From an uncultured Paracoccaceae bacterium (lineage in GTDB: Bacteria > Pseudomonadota > Alphaproteobacteria > Rhodobacterales > Rhodobacteraceae), in NCBI GenBank assembly GCA_947500775.1, contig CANMTD010000002.1, positions 558,001 through 622,000 on the forward strand: a DNA stretch of 64,000 nucleotides. Reading direction: 5' to 3'. Below, piece after piece: positions 1 through 7,872 of the stretch (positions are counted from its first letter, which is position 1; each line of letters opens with the position of its first letter). The translations under genes and the position numbers were made by a program. A model generated the notes under the pieces. It ran no database searches. It saw only the letters and a list, made by a program, of their open reading frames with translations, and was not told the DNA's origin.

Positions 1-328
1 TGCCGAACGCACCGGCGGGCCCGCCCGCTATGTCCGGCTGGAAGAAAGTGGGCAGAAGATCGGGTTCATCACGCCGCTGTCCCATAATTTCTGCGAAAGC
101 TGCAACCGGGTGCGCATGACCTGCACCGGCGAGCTGTACATGTGTCTGGGACAGGAAGACATGGCCGACCTGCGCCCGGCCCTGCGCGAACACCCCGATG
201 ACGACGCCCCGCTGATCGCCGCCATCCACAAAGCGATCGGGCTGAAACCCAAGGGCCATGATTTCGACTATTCCCGCCAGCGCCCCGACGGCCAGGTCAG
301 CCGCCACATGAGCCATACTGGCGGCTAG
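1..328 (+). CDS. moaA: GTP 3',8-cyclase MoaA, C-terminal part (5' end outside window)
   Basis: C-terminal 108 residues of the radical-SAM enzyme that turns GTP into the cyclic precursor of molybdenum cofactor, acting in the cytoplasm with MoaC. The reading frame enters at base 2. The visible part carries the C-terminal 4Fe-4S cluster motif, [19 protein letters not shown], with the C-x2-C-x13-C spacing that is diagnostic of MoaA. The protein ends in Gly-Gly, the conserved MoaA tail needed for catalysis. The radical-SAM cluster and barrel lie upstream of the window. A strong hairpin terminator follows at 411-437. Confidence 0.95.
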   Translation, partial: AERTGGPARYVRLEESGQKIGFITPLSHNFCESCNRVRMTCTGELYMCLGQEDMADLRPALREHPDDDAPLIAAIHKAIGLKPKGHDFDYSRQRPDGQVSRHMSHTGG

Positions 329-335
329 CTAGCAG

Positions 336-404
336 CTAGCGTTTCGAAAACCCAAAGAACGACAGGTTGTCCGCCTTGGCATAAAAACCATGCGGCACCG
401 CATT
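336..404 (-). pseudogene. Possible remnant of a methyltransferase C-terminus
   Basis: On the minus strand this short stretch reads, up to a TAG stop, as ENAVPHGFYAKADNLSF followed by FGFSKR. That resembles, from memory, the C-terminal strand of class I SAM-dependent methyltransferases. The frame stays open for several codons upstream but runs into the hairpin at 411-437 and the 3' end of the lipoprotein gene at 460, and no start or SAM-binding motif is present. It may be what is left of a gene truncated when the 460-2170 patch was acquired. Chance similarity of so short a piece cannot be excluded. Confidence 0.25.
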
Positions 405-410
405 TTCACA

Positions 411-437
411 AAAATGGGCCACCAGGTGGCCCATTTT
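411..437. terminator. Perfect bidirectional hairpin terminator
   Basis: A 13-bp perfect inverted repeat, AAAATGGGCCACC pairing with its complement around a single A. The stem begins in A4 and ends in T4, so it can stop transcription on either strand. It lies between the convergent moaA end and the lipoprotein gene at 460. Confidence 0.8.
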
Positions 438-459
438 CCAAGCGCATCGTTGCAAGGGG

Positions 460-1116
460 TCAGTGAACCTGGTTCCACTCATCCAGCGTCATCATCCTGA
501 AGCCGATCTTCTGGTAATCAACCCGATAGAACCCGTCATCATGCAGAATGGCGGCCTGCGGATAATCTGTCGTCAGATCCTGCGCCATCACACCCACGAA
601 TGTCGTGTCCGTATCAAGAAACTCGAAACCCTCGGCCTTGATATACCTGAACGAATAGACGGGAATACCATTAGCCAATGTCGCCAGACGCGTGATGTCC
701 GTTTTCAGACGGATGTCGGAGGTGGGTGGTTCAACGGGCGTGGGGGCTGAGGCCGTCGTGGTCTGTACAGTATCATCATCATCCAGTGCATCGGCCACGA
801 CCGCCGCCGTCGCCCCCGCCGCGATGCCCGGAACAATCACGTTATAGATGCCCGCCTGCGACCCGCTTGTCGTCGCGACCGGTTTCAGCACGCAACCGCA
901 ACCTTCGGTTGCAGAGCCTTTCGGACCGTCGACCAACGCATAGGTTGTCACGGTGGTAACGGTCGGGGACGTGCCCTTGCCGTTGGAACCGATGGTCACA
1001 ACGTCCTGATATGTGCGTCCATCCGCAAGTTGATAGGGGGGCAGAACCTTAGTCTCGGGCGTGGCGCATGCCGCCAGAAAGCCAAGAGCACACAACGAAC
1101 TGACTATTTTATTCAC
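460..1116 (-). CDS. Lipoprotein with S74-type intramolecular chaperone (endosialidase chaperone-like) domain
   Basis: Predicted outer-membrane or periplasmic lipoprotein of 218 residues. The signal peptide ends in a lipobox (LAAC, Cys about residue 17). Then come a Thr/Gly-rich middle, a CGC motif near 73-75, and a hydrophobic Gly/Ala stretch (about 95-112) before a Thr/Pro-rich linker. Residues from about 137 read SDIRLKTDITRL, with VGVMAQDL and YRVDYQKIGF further on. This is the signature of the peptidase S74 chaperone domain, which trimerises phage tail spikes and then cleaves itself off before a Ser. A lipid-anchored copy in a host genome is unusual. Domain identity is fairly clear; function is unknown. 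Confidence 0.7.
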   Translation of the reverse strand: MNKIVSSLCALGFLAACATPETKVLPPYQLADGRTYQDVVTIGSNGKGTSPTVTTVTTYALVDGPKGSATEGCGCVLKPVATTSGSQAGIYNVIVPGIAAGATAAVVADALDDDDTVQTTTASAPTPVEPPTSDIRLKTDITRLATLANGIPVYSFRYIKAEGFEFLDTDTTFVGVMAQDLTTDYPQAAILHDDGFYRVDYQKIGFRMMTLDEWNQVH

Positions 1117-1534
1117 TACAAGTTCCTACTCTTAATAACTAATTCACTCATGTCAGATGGTACGATCAAAAACCAAACAGTTTTGGATCGCGCCGCATCC
1201 TACATAGGGCGGCCCCTGAATTCGGTCCAAGAACCGACAAAATCAACGCCGGGATTCACCTCTGGTAGATGCGAAAAGAACACAGAAATCGGTGTTCTCG
1301 GCTTGGATCGACCAAATTTTAGCCTTCGCAAGATTACAACTTTGGATTGCGCAAGGCGGGCATCGAATAGGACGAATCAAATCTTCGGTCGCACCCCCGG
1401 TGCGAGAGGGCCAACCTCGGCAGGCTTGCAGCCATTCCTGCCAGTCTGCCGAAGGTCTGGCCAGCCGCCACATAAGAAAAGGCACCGCAGCTTGCGCTGC
1501 GGTGCCTTTTACACTGATTGACGCCAGACTTGGA
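1117..1534. other. Intergenic region, 418 bp
   Basis: This AT-richer gap separates two genes transcribed on the minus strand. Short open frames cross it on both strands, but none has family motifs, a convincing ribosome-binding site or Rhodobacteraceae codon use. The only structure I can support is the terminator hairpin at 1477-1510. The promoter of the 460-1116 gene should lie just above 1116, where the sequence is AT-rich, but no clear -35/-10 pair stands out. Confidence 0.6.
1477..1510 (-). terminator. Hairpin terminator downstream of the 1535-2170 gene
   Basis: AAAAGGCACCGCAG pairs with CTGCGGTGCCTTTT around a short loop. It starts 25 bases past the stop of the VPLPA-CTERM gene and, read on the minus strand, ends in T4. 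The symmetric A4/T4 ends allow function in both directions. Confidence 0.75.
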
Positions 1535-2170
1535 TCAGGCTGTCTTGCGACGGTTCACGATGCCAAAGACACCCAGCGCAACGGCCAACAGGGGCAAACC
1601 GGCAGGCAGCGGAACCGCTGACGGTGCAGCCGCGGCTTGCGCGATGCCGCCATCAACCGAGAACTGAACGCCGGTCGAGCCGCCATTTTCAAAGAAGATC
1701 AGTTCAAACGCCGTCAGGCCGCCTGCCCCGGTGTCGTAATCCATGTGGGTCGTGTTGAACCCGCGCAGACCCGCGGTTCCGATGACCTCATCGCCGATTG
1801 TCAGGCGAAAGCCATCGTCAGAGCCGACGGAAAACCGGTGTACGCCGCCGGCCAGATCCAGAAAGCCGGTAAAGCGAAAGACGCTGGCGTAAAGGTTGGT
1901 GGTGGTTGCGCCGCTCAGGCTGGCCGCATCGGTGCCCAGAAAGGCCGCCAATGTGGTGTTGTCAGAAATGCTGCCGACGATGCCTTGCGGATAGTCGATG
2001 CCGGTGGACTGGAACGTTGCCGTCGCAGGACCAGAGGCGATCATCGCATCTGCGTTCCCCAGACCGTGCATATGCGAAGGGGCATCCCAGAATTCACCAC
2101 TGAATGTCGCCGCCGAAACGGCGCCGGGAATCATTGCGATGGCAATGATGATATTTCTTAAGGTTTTCAT
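1535..2170 (-). CDS. VPLPA-CTERM sorting-domain protein with a PA14-like domain
   Basis: Secreted protein of 211 residues. An N-terminal signal peptide cleaves after about VSAA (residues 1-21). Residues about 90-180 contain FRFTGFLDLAGGVHRFSVGS and DDGFRLTIGD, typical of the PA14/GLEYA carbohydrate-binding-like fold. The C-terminus is VPLPAGLPLLAVALGVFGI then NRRKTA: the VPLPA motif, a membrane helix and a basic end, recognised by a dedicated exosortase (XrtD type). The protein is probably exported, cut and anchored or released at the surface. Its ligand is unknown. Two other genes here (16352 and 48165) carry the same kind of tail. No exosortase gene lies in the window. Confidence 0.75.
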   Translation of the reverse strand: MKTLRNIIIAIAMIPGAVSAATFSGEFWDAPSHMHGLGNADAMIASGPATATFQSTGIDYPQGIVGSISDNTTLAAFLGTDAASLSGATTTNLYASVFRFTGFLDLAGGVHRFSVGSDDGFRLTIGDEVIGTAGLRGFNTTHMDYDTGAGGLTAFELIFFENGGSTGVQFSVDGGIAQAAAAPSAVPLPAGLPLLAVALGVFGIVNRRKTA

Positions 2171-2360
2171 GATGTTTCTCGGTAGACTCGTTAAAGCATT
2201 CTGCCTTCTACGGCGTTATGCGCAGGTGTTAAATGGACAAAATAGCGCAGGGTTGGCGCAGGGTCGGCATTCAGAAATCCAGATTGCGCAATTGTCCAAA
2301 ACGGATTGTCAGATCGGGTTTTCCGCTATGGCAGAGGTTTGAAAACCGGCCCCTGCGCCA

Positions 2361-3020
2361 TCAGATATAGGTCCGTGCCGCGGCCCGGTCGGCGCGTTCC
2401 AGATGCGGAATGGCGTTGAAGGCGTCCAGCACCAGATGATCGCCCGCCTTGACATAGCGATGCACCGAGGTGTTGTGAATCTGCAGCATGACATTGGCAT
2501 AAACCTGCACCTCCAGCCACAGCAACTGTCGCATGGCCATGCCGATCACCCCGCCCGAGGTGACCAGCAACACACGCCCGCCCAAACCTTCGGCCAGGGC
2601 GATCATGTCGCCTATCCGGGTCTGGAAGGCGTCGAAGCTTTCCAGATGGCTGTGGATATTGCCCGCCTCCCACGCGGTCAGGACCTGCGGCACATGGGCG
2701 ATGAAACTGGCGCGGTCATCGGGAATAGGCAGCGCATGGGTCTGGTTCAGCGAGTCAGCCAGCCCGAAATAGTCCATTTCATTCAGCCGTACGTCCTGTT
2801 GCAGCGTTAGATCAAGCGCGTCGCAGATCGCGGCGGCGGTATCGCGCTGGCGGTTCAGCGTGCCGCTGATCACATGGTCGAACCCGCGGTCGGTGTCGGC
2901 AAAATGCCGGGCCAGCCACTGGGCCTGATCCCGGCCCAGCGGGCTGAGCTGGTCATAGCTTTTTTCATCCGTGGCGCCGGTCTGGGCCTGTCCGTGCCGC
3001 ACAAGGGTCAGTTCCACCAT
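2361..3020 (-). CDS. Histidine phosphatase family protein
   Basis: A 219-residue member of the phosphoglycerate-mutase-like superfamily, which dephosphorylates small phosphorylated substrates through a phosphohistidine. The N-terminus has LVRHGQA with the catalytic His at residue 9. The site of the second superfamily His reads LLVTSGGVIGMA, with Ser where most members have His; this TSGG variant is found in some proteobacterial homologues. The substrate cannot be read from sequence. The gene is divergent from the SDR at 3130. Confidence 0.8.
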   Translation of the reverse strand: MVELTLVRHGQAQTGATDEKSYDQLSPLGRDQAQWLARHFADTDRGFDHVISGTLNRQRDTAAAICDALDLTLQQDVRLNEMDYFGLADSLNQTHALPIPDDRASFIAHVPQVLTAWEAGNIHSHLESFDAFQTRIGDMIALAEGLGGRVLLVTSGGVIGMAMRQLLWLEVQVYANVMLQIHNTSVHRYVKAGDHLVLDAFNAIPHLERADRAAARTYI

Positions 3021-3129
3021 GTCGTCGATCTCCGCTTTCTGGCCCGATGCCTAGGCCAGGGTGCGGCCATGCGCAACAGCCAACCGTCCAGCCCTTGACG
3101 CCCGCCGGTTTCCGCGCCAAACCGCGCCC

Positions 3130-3783
3130 ATGACCGATCAAAAAATTGCCCTTGTCACCGGCGCATCGCGCGGCTTTGGCGCCGCCATCGCCGAGGCGCT
3201 TGCCCCGACCCATCACATCCTTGCCGTCGCCCGGACCACCGGCGCGCTGGAGGAACTGGACGACCGTATTCAGGCCGCAGGCGGCAGCGCCACGCTGGCG
3301 CCGATGGATATCACCGATACGGATGCGATGCGCCATCTGTGCCGGTCGACCTATGACCGCTGGGGCAAGCTGGACCTGTGGGTGCATACGGCGATTCACA
3401 CGCCGCCCCTGACCCCCGCCGATCATCTGGGCGACAAGGACTGGGACAAGGTGATCGCCACCAACATCCGCGCCACCGGTCAGCTGATCCCTTTCGTGGC
3501 GCCGCTGTTGCGCGCCGCCGATGCGGGCACGGCGGTTTTCGTCGATGATCCCGCAACCGGCAAGTTTCTGGGCGCCTATGCGGCGGCCAAAGCCGCGCAA
3601 CGGGCGCTGTTCGCAAGCTGGGCCGCCGAGACCGCCAAATCGGGCAAACCGCGGATCGTCAGCTTCACCCCGCAGCCCATGGCCACCGCCACCCGCGCCC
3701 GGTTCTACCCGGGCGAAGATCGCGCGCGCCTGGCCGATGCCCATGTTGAGGCGCGGCGTTTGCTGGATACGCTGGGCCTCTGA
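3130..3783 (+). CDS. SDR family oxidoreductase
   Basis: Short-chain dehydrogenase/reductase of 217 residues. Start chosen at 3130, where the protein begins MTDQKIALVTGASRG; the frame is open further upstream but only with low-quality sequence. The N-terminus carries the TGxxxGxG nucleotide-binding motif (TGASRGFG). The catalytic YxxxK is present as YAAAK. The usual NNAG becomes VHTA, and the catalytic Ser region reads VFVDDPA without an obvious Ser, so activity may be altered. Substrate unknown. It precedes surE by 84 bases on the same strand. Confidence 0.8.
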   Translation: MTDQKIALVTGASRGFGAAIAEALAPTHHILAVARTTGALEELDDRIQAAGGSATLAPMDITDTDAMRHLCRSTYDRWGKLDLWVHTAIHTPPLTPADHLGDKDWDKVIATNIRATGQLIPFVAPLLRAADAGTAVFVDDPATGKFLGAYAAAKAAQRALFASWAAETAKSGKPRIVSFTPQPMATATRARFYPGEDRARLADAHVEARRLLDTLGL

Positions 3784-3867
3784 CACCCGCGCATGTGCCG
3801 CCATGGCTTGCCGCCTGACGCCTGCTGAACTATTGAAAATGGAACAGGCAAACCAGGCAGGCACTTC

Positions 3868-4653
3868 ATGCGCATTCTTCTGACCAATGACGACGGTATC
3901 AACGCGCCGGGACTGAAGGTTCTGGAAGCCATCGCCACCGACATCGCGGGCCCCGAGGGCGAGGTCTGGATCGTGGCCCCCGCGTTCGAACAATCGGGCG
4001 TCGCGCATTGCATTTCCTATACCCACCCGATGATGATCGCCCAGATGGGCGACCGCCGGTTCGCCGCCGAAGGATCGCCCGCCGACTGCGTGCTGGCGGG
4101 GCTTTACGATGTCATGGCCGGTCAGCGGCCCGATCTGGTGCTGTCGGGGGTGAACCGGGGCAATAACGCGGGCGAAAACGCCATGTATTCCGGCACGATC
4201 GGCGGCGCGATGGAAGCCGCCCTTCAGGGCCTGCCCGCCATCGCCCTGTCGCAATATCTGGGGCCGATCAACCGCCACGAAGACCTGCAATTCGAAACCG
4301 CGGCCCAGCATGGCGCGGCCACGGTCCGGCGCCTGCTGGACAGCGGCCATTGGGATCAGGACGATTACCGGCTGTTCTATAACGTCAACTTCCCGCCGGT
4401 CCGCGCCGCCGACACACGCGGCATCAAGGTCGCGCCACAAGGTTATCGAAAAGATACGAATTTCGGGGTCGAACCGCATCATTCGCCATCCGGGCGCAAA
4501 TTCCTGTGGATCAAGGGCGGCGGCCAGCAGAACCCGACCGCGCCGGGCAGCGATGTGCATGAAAACCTGAACGGTTTCATCAGCGTCACACCGATGCGCG
4601 CCGATCTGACCGCCCATGACACGCTGGCAGACCTGAAAGAGCGGCTGGAATGA
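3868..4653 (+). CDS. surE: 5'/3'-nucleotidase SurE
   Basis: Metal-dependent survival protein E, which removes phosphate from nucleoside monophosphates in the cytoplasm. The family motif [15 protein letters not shown] gives the two metal-binding Asp residues (8 and 9). AFEQSGV supplies the conserved Ser and [12 protein letters not shown] the conserved Asn loop. Length (261 residues) is normal. It overlaps pcm by 4 bases (ATGA), so the two are translationally coupled. The surE-pcm-nlpD order matches that of many proteobacteria. Confidence 0.95.
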   Translation: MRILLTNDDGINAPGLKVLEAIATDIAGPEGEVWIVAPAFEQSGVAHCISYTHPMMIAQMGDRRFAAEGSPADCVLAGLYDVMAGQRPDLVLSGVNRGNNAGENAMYSGTIGGAMEAALQGLPAIALSQYLGPINRHEDLQFETAAQHGAATVRRLLDSGHWDQDDYRLFYNVNFPPVRAADTRGIKVAPQGYRKDTNFGVEPHHSPSGRKFLWIKGGGQQNPTAPGSDVHENLNGFISVTPMRADLTAHDTLADLKERLE

Positions 4654-5297
4654 GCAGCGACGACGCCGAACGCAAGATGCAGTTCCTGTTTGCGCTGCGC
4701 TCCAAGGGCGTCACCGACAGCCGGGTGCTGACGGCAATGGAAAAGGTCGACCGGGCCGATTTCGTGCCCGGCGGGCTGTTTGCCGACCGCACCTACGAAG
4801 ATATGCCGCTGCCGATTGCCTGCGGCCAGACCATCAGCCAGCCCTCGGTCGTGGGGCTGATGACGCAGGCGCTGAACGTGCAGCCGCGCGACAAGGTGCT
4901 GGAGATCGGCACCGGGTCCGGCTATCAGGCCGCGATCCTCAGCCAGCTGGCGCGCCGGGTCTATACGGTGGAACGCCACAAGCGGCTGGTCAAAGAGGCC
5001 GAGGCGGTGTTCGAGCGGCTGAACCTGAGCAATGTCACGGTTCTGACCGCCGATGGATCGCGCGGTTTGCCCGAACAGGCGCCGTTTGACCGTATCATTG
5101 TCACCGCAGCCGCCGAAGACCCCCCCGGTCCCCTCTTGGCGCAACTGCGCGAGGGCGGTATCATGGTGGTGCCCGTCGGACAGTCGGATGCGGTTCAGAG
5201 CCTGATAAAGGTCACCCGCACGCCCGAAGGGTTCGAGTATGACGAGCTTCGCCCGGTGCGTTTCGTACCGCTGGTGGAAGGGCTCGGCCAAGAGTAG
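4650..5297 (+). CDS. pcm: Protein-L-isoaspartate O-methyltransferase
   Basis: Repair enzyme of 215 residues that methylates isoaspartyl residues of aged proteins with S-adenosylmethionine, starting their return to Asp. It has the SAM-binding glycine loop [15 protein letters not shown] (about residues 82-96) and the family segment [15 protein letters not shown] that precedes it. It starts inside the surE stop codon and is followed after 58 bases by the LysM lipoprotein. Confidence 0.95.
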   Translation: MSSDDAERKMQFLFALRSKGVTDSRVLTAMEKVDRADFVPGGLFADRTYEDMPLPIACGQTISQPSVVGLMTQALNVQPRDKVLEIGTGSGYQAAILSQLARRVYTVERHKRLVKEAEAVFERLNLSNVTVLTADGSRGLPEQAPFDRIIVTAAAEDPPGPLLAQLREGGIMVVPVGQSDAVQSLIKVTRTPEGFEYDELRPVRFVPLVEGLGQE

Positions 5298-5355
5298 ACA
5301 GGGATCAGCCCGGATCAACACGCGGCGCGCACCCTAAATTGAGGATAGTAGAGCA

Positions 5356-6501
5356 ATGTCAGCCCCCCGTACCGCACGACTGCGCCCGCTGATCCTTGGC
5401 ACGGCCCTTGTGGCCATTGCCGGGTGTGATCAGCTGGATTACGACCTGCGCAACACCGGCACCGGTATCGACACCACCGATGCCGTCCGCAACGCCACCG
5501 CGCCCCGGCCCGAACCGGATGACCGCGGCGTGATTTCCTATTCCAACTATCAGGTGGCCGTCGCCCGGCGCGGCGACCGCGTGGCCGATGTCGCCTCGCG
5601 CGTTGGACTGGGCGCGCAGGAACTGGCCAATTACAACGGCATCGATCAGAACGTGGCGCTGCGCGAGGGCGAGATTATCGCCCTGCCGCGCCGGGTTGCC
5701 GAACCTTCGGCGGCAACCGGCGCGATCCAGCCCGCCGAAACCATCGATATCAGCACGCTGGCCGGGGGCGCGATCGAACGCGCCGACGCCAACAGCGCGC
5801 CCGCGACACCCGCCACCCCCAATGTGCCCGCCGGGACCGAACCTGTGCGCCACAAGGTCGAACGTGGCGAAACCGCCTATTCGATCTCGCGGCTTTACAA
5901 TGTCTCGGTCCGGTCGCTGGCCGAATGGAACGGGCTGGGCCCCGATCTGAACGTGCGCGAAGCGCAATATCTGCTGATCCCGACCGCCGCCGCCGCGCGC
6001 ACCGCCGCCGTGGCACCGGCCACAACCTCGGCCCCCGGCAAGGGATCGACCGCCCCCAGCCCGCCAAGCGCGCAGAAACCCCTGCCCGACGAAAAGGCTG
6101 TTGCGGTCAAACCCCTGCCCTCGCCCGAATTGTCCAAGCAGAAAACCACCGCTTCGCGGCTGGCCTTTCCGGTGCAGGGCAAGATCATTCGCGGCTATGA
6201 AAAGAAAAAGAACGACGGGATCGACCTGTCGGCCGCCGCCGGAACCCCGGTCGGTGCTGCCGATGACGGCACCGTGGCCGCCATCACCCGCGACACCGAT
6301 CAGGTGCCGATCCTTGTGCTGCGCCACCCCGACAACCTGTTGACCGTCTATGCCAACATCGACGCGATCACGGTGAAAAAGGGTGACACGGTCAAACGCG
6401 GGCAAAAGATCGCCACGGTGCGCGCCGGCAACCCCAGCTTTCTGCATTTCGAGGTGCGGGACGGGTTCGAAAGCGTCGATCCCGTCCCCTATCTCAACTA
6501 A
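5356..6501 (+). CDS. nlpD: NlpD-like lipoprotein: two LysM domains and a degenerate LytM (M23) domain
   Basis: Outer-membrane lipoprotein of 381 residues. The signal ends in a lipobox (IAGC, Cys about residue 24). Two peptidoglycan-binding LysM repeats lie near residues 57-112 and 164-210, joined by Pro/Ala-rich linkers. A LytM/M23 domain occupies about residues 265-381. The zinc ligands are lost: the expected HxGxD reads NDGID, the second-His site reads YANID, and HLHFE reads FLHFE. This is the pattern of E. coli NlpD and EnvC, which activate cell-wall amidases at the septum rather than cut peptidoglycan. No rpoS follows, unlike in gammaproteobacteria. Confidence 0.85.
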   Translation: MSAPRTARLRPLILGTALVAIAGCDQLDYDLRNTGTGIDTTDAVRNATAPRPEPDDRGVISYSNYQVAVARRGDRVADVASRVGLGAQELANYNGIDQNVALREGEIIALPRRVAEPSAATGAIQPAETIDISTLAGGAIERADANSAPATPATPNVPAGTEPVRHKVERGETAYSISRLYNVSVRSLAEWNGLGPDLNVREAQYLLIPTAAAARTAAVAPATTSAPGKGSTAPSPPSAQKPLPDEKAVAVKPLPSPELSKQKTTASRLAFPVQGKIIRGYEKKKNDGIDLSAAAGTPVGAADDGTVAAITRDTDQVPILVLRHPDNLLTVYANIDAITVKKGDTVKRGQKIATVRAGNPSFLHFEVRDGFESVDPVPYLN

Positions 6502-6510
6502 ACCCGCGCC

Positions 6511-6981
6511 TTATTCGGCGCTCATCACATGGGCGCCGTAGGGGTTGTCGATCACCATTTTCCAGCCGCCATCGGCCTGCCGTTTCAACACGGCGACCGA
6601 CAGCCCCTTGTCGGACATGGCCGTGCCATCGGGCAGCTTACCGGTCATGGTCCAGGGGGTGATGTGCAGGGCGGTGTCGCCGTTGATGATCACCTCATGC
6701 GCGCCATAGGTGAACGTCGGATCAAACCCGAAGAACCCCTGAAACCCGGCGACGGCCCCGGCGTGGTCCTGGCTGGGAACGCCCGGCTGGAACATGATCG
6801 TGGCAGGTTCTTCATAGCTGGCCATCACCCGGTCGATATCCTTGGCGTGAAACGCCTGGGTCATGTCTGTGATGGTGTTCAATACGGCTTTCTGGTCGTC
6901 GTTCATCTGCTGTCCTTCCTGTGACAAAGCGGGGGTGGTGACAGCCATGCACAGCACGGCCGCCGTTAGAAAACGGGTCAT
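6511..6981 (-). CDS. Exported SnoaL/DUF4440-like protein
   Basis: Protein of 156 residues with a signal peptide ending near PALSQ (about residue 20). The rest resembles the NTF2-like fold: a helix with FHAKDIDRVMASY, then strands and a C-terminal segment with VLKRQADGGWKMVIDNP, typical of SnoaL-like/DUF4440 proteins. These bind or isomerise small molecules, and no catalytic residue can be named here. It lies 34 bases downstream of the sigma factor at 7016 on the same strand, so the two are probably co-transcribed. Confidence 0.7.
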   Translation of the reverse strand: MTRFLTAAVLCMAVTTPALSQEGQQMNDDQKAVLNTITDMTQAFHAKDIDRVMASYEEPATIMFQPGVPSQDHAGAVAGFQGFFGFDPTFTYGAHEVIINGDTALHITPWTMTGKLPDGTAMSDKGLSVAVLKRQADGGWKMVIDNPYGAHVMSAE

Positions 6982-7015
6982 TGGTTTGCTCCTGTGAGTG
7001 GTGGTTTTGTGCCGG

Positions 7016-7804
7016 TTATCCCGGCGGGGTCACCGCCGCCACAAGGGCGGTGGCAAGGTCATCCGGGCAGGCCAGCCGCCCGGTCGCCCGTTGCAGGGTC
7101 AGCGCCTTCAGATCGGCCTCGACCCGCGCGGCATCGGCCCGGACGGTATCGTATGCGGGGGTGTCGCGCCCGGCCAGAACCGGCGCGGGGCCCACGCGGC
7201 CAAGCGCGCGCGCGGCGGGCAGACGGCGAGGGCAGCTGCATTTCGCATCCGGATTGGCCAGCCCGCAGACCCGCGCGGTAAAGGCTTTCACATCGCCCCG
7301 CGCCCGCGACAGGCGTTTGCGGTAATTTTCGGGGCTGATCGCCAGAAGGTCCGACGCCTCGCGCTGGTCCATTTCCAGAATATCGCCCAGCACATAGGCC
7401 ATGCGGTGGTTCACATCCAGACACAGCAGCATCGCCATGGTGCAGGCCAGCCGCAGCTCGTTCAGCATCACGGTATCGTCGGCGGCGGGGGCCTCGGACA
7501 GGCCCGCGTGCAGATCCTGTTCGAACACTTCGAACGTCAGCCCCTGCATCCCCTTGCGCACGGTCAGCAGGTAATTGGTGGCGATCCGGTAGACCCATGT
7601 CTGAAAGGCGCTGTCGCCGCGAAAGGTCGACAGTTTGGTGATCACCCGGATCAGGATTTCCTGCGTCGCCTCGCGCGCGTCTTCGGGATTGGCCAGCATC
7701 CGCAGCGCCAGCCGGTGCACCGGGTCCTGCACGCTGCGCACCAGACGTTCCAATGCGGATTTGTCGCCCGCCTGCGCGGCCTGAATGTCATCTGTCTGGG
7801 TCAT
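7016..7804 (-). CDS. RNA polymerase sigma factor, ECF/SigJ-like
   Basis: Sigma-70 family factor of 262 residues. Region 2 lies in about residues 20-85 (DPVHRLALRMLANPEDAREA, then TQEILIRVITKLSTFRGDSA). Region 4 follows near 130-185 (AMLLCLDVNHRMAYVLGDIL, ASDLLAISPENYRKRLSRAR). A C-terminal extension of about 75 residues holds a Cys cluster (CGLANPDAKCSC) that could bind metal or sense redox state. No anti-sigma gene is adjacent; the neighbouring exported SnoaL-like protein at 6511 is the likely co-transcribed partner. Extended sigma factors next to SnoaL folds suggest a SigJ-like design, but here the fold is a separate, exported protein. Confidence 0.8.
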   Translation of the reverse strand: MTQTDDIQAAQAGDKSALERLVRSVQDPVHRLALRMLANPEDAREATQEILIRVITKLSTFRGDSAFQTWVYRIATNYLLTVRKGMQGLTFEVFEQDLHAGLSEAPAADDTVMLNELRLACTMAMLLCLDVNHRMAYVLGDILEMDQREASDLLAISPENYRKRLSRARGDVKAFTARVCGLANPDAKCSCPRRLPAARALGRVGPAPVLAGRDTPAYDTVRADAARVEADLKALTLQRATGRLACPDDLATALVAAVTPPG

Positions 7805-7872
7805 GGGGGCCTTTGTCCTTCTGTCTTTAATAGATTAGACAGCGCGCGGCCCCGATCTGTGACAAAGTTTTT

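Noticed and set aside
1030-1521. Plus-strand open frame crossing the 460-gene start and the 1477 terminator
   Set aside because: It runs through a terminator hairpin and has no coding features.
2965-4617. Minus-strand open frame of 550 codons opposite the SDR and surE genes
   Set aside because: No family motif and fully covered by genes with clear motifs on the plus strand.
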